From Corynebacterium mustelae (GTDB lineage: Bacteria > Actinomycetota > Actinomycetes > Mycobacteriales > Mycobacteriaceae): a stretch of 64,000 bases of DNA. The position numbers and the translations under genes were made by a program. The notes beneath the pieces are model-generated. The model did not search any database and was not told the DNA's origin. It worked only from the letters and a program-made list of their open reading frames with translations. Below are positions 63,994 to 64,000 of this stretch, in pieces; within the stretch, counting starts at the first letter, position 1, and the number at the start of each line of letters is the position of its first letter. The stretch is taken from the NCBI RefSeq assembly GCF_001020985.1, contig NZ_CP011542.1, positions 1,860,001 to 1,924,000 of the forward strand, read 5' to 3'.

Positions 63994-64000
63994 CAACATC

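Overview
The window is chromosomal DNA of an actinobacterium, almost certainly a Corynebacterium with G+C near one half. The case rests on gene order and family content. There is a phosphatidylinositol mannoside locus (pgsA, acyltransferase, pimA), an AftC-type arabinofuranosyltransferase, an actinobacterial HemQ, a polyphosphate glucokinase, a SigA with a lysine/alanine-rich and acidic N-terminus, and many actinobacteria-specific DUF proteins. From memory, two blocks follow the Mycobacterium tuberculosis order: aspS to thrS (Rv2572c-Rv2614c) and aftC to sigA (Rv2673-Rv2703). They meet here at a tRNA cluster around 41.5-42.4 kb. No phage, insertion sequence or CRISPR array was seen.

Layout. 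1-7.4 kb: 5' part of aspS, a membrane zinc metallopeptidase, then a minus-strand operon of a degenerate ABC ATPase, a YhgE/Pip-type membrane protein and an SNF2 helicase. 7.7-10.4 kb: an FMN reductase, a HEPN-like plus CBS-like protein and an AAA-type ATPase with a C-terminal winged helix. This is the most accessory-looking stretch. 10.5-14.8 kb: hisS, a metallo-beta-lactamase-fold hydrolase, tpx, a VOC protein and a membrane-anchored cyclophilin. 15.0-16.6 kb: a coding-looking remnant and three tandem small secreted proteins that look like paralogues. 16.7-28.9 kb: rel, apt, a family-5 solute-binding lipoprotein, secF-secD-yajC, ruvB-ruvA-ruvC and yebC. 29.1-38.5 kb: tesB, a DUF3817 membrane protein, a GT87 glycosyltransferase, then the PIM operon (HIT, pgsA, acyltransferase, pimA, LemA-like protein) and thrS. 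38.6-41.4 kb: a copper/heme envelope cluster (CopC-like, PCuAC lipoprotein, Tat-exported Dyp peroxidase). 41.5-42.4 kb: six minus-strand tRNA genes, including a perfect 182-bp duplication, plus one plus-strand tRNA-Val. 42.5-56 kb: a RibD-like reductase, aftC, msrB, hemQ, a DUF3000 protein, rnd, dxs, a TrmA-type methyltransferase, a DUF3710 protein, dut, DUF3093 and DUF4193 proteins and an inositol monophosphatase. 56.2-64 kb: ppgK, sigA, a DUF418 membrane protein, a DUF4190 protein, a DUF3039 protein coupled to a DEAD/DEAH helicase, and a DUF3099 protein.

Most of the window is conserved housekeeping: translation, protein export, Holliday-junction repair, stringent response, envelope glycolipid synthesis, isoprenoid and heme supply, and the main sigma factor. 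The best candidates for undescribed biology are the tandem secreted proteins at 15.2-16.6 kb, the HEPN-CBS/ATPase pair at 8.3-10.4 kb, and the Walker-A-less ABC subunit at 6.6-7.3 kb. Several perfect palindromes sit in promoter positions without an assigned regulator. All calls come from reading the sequence; no database search was run.
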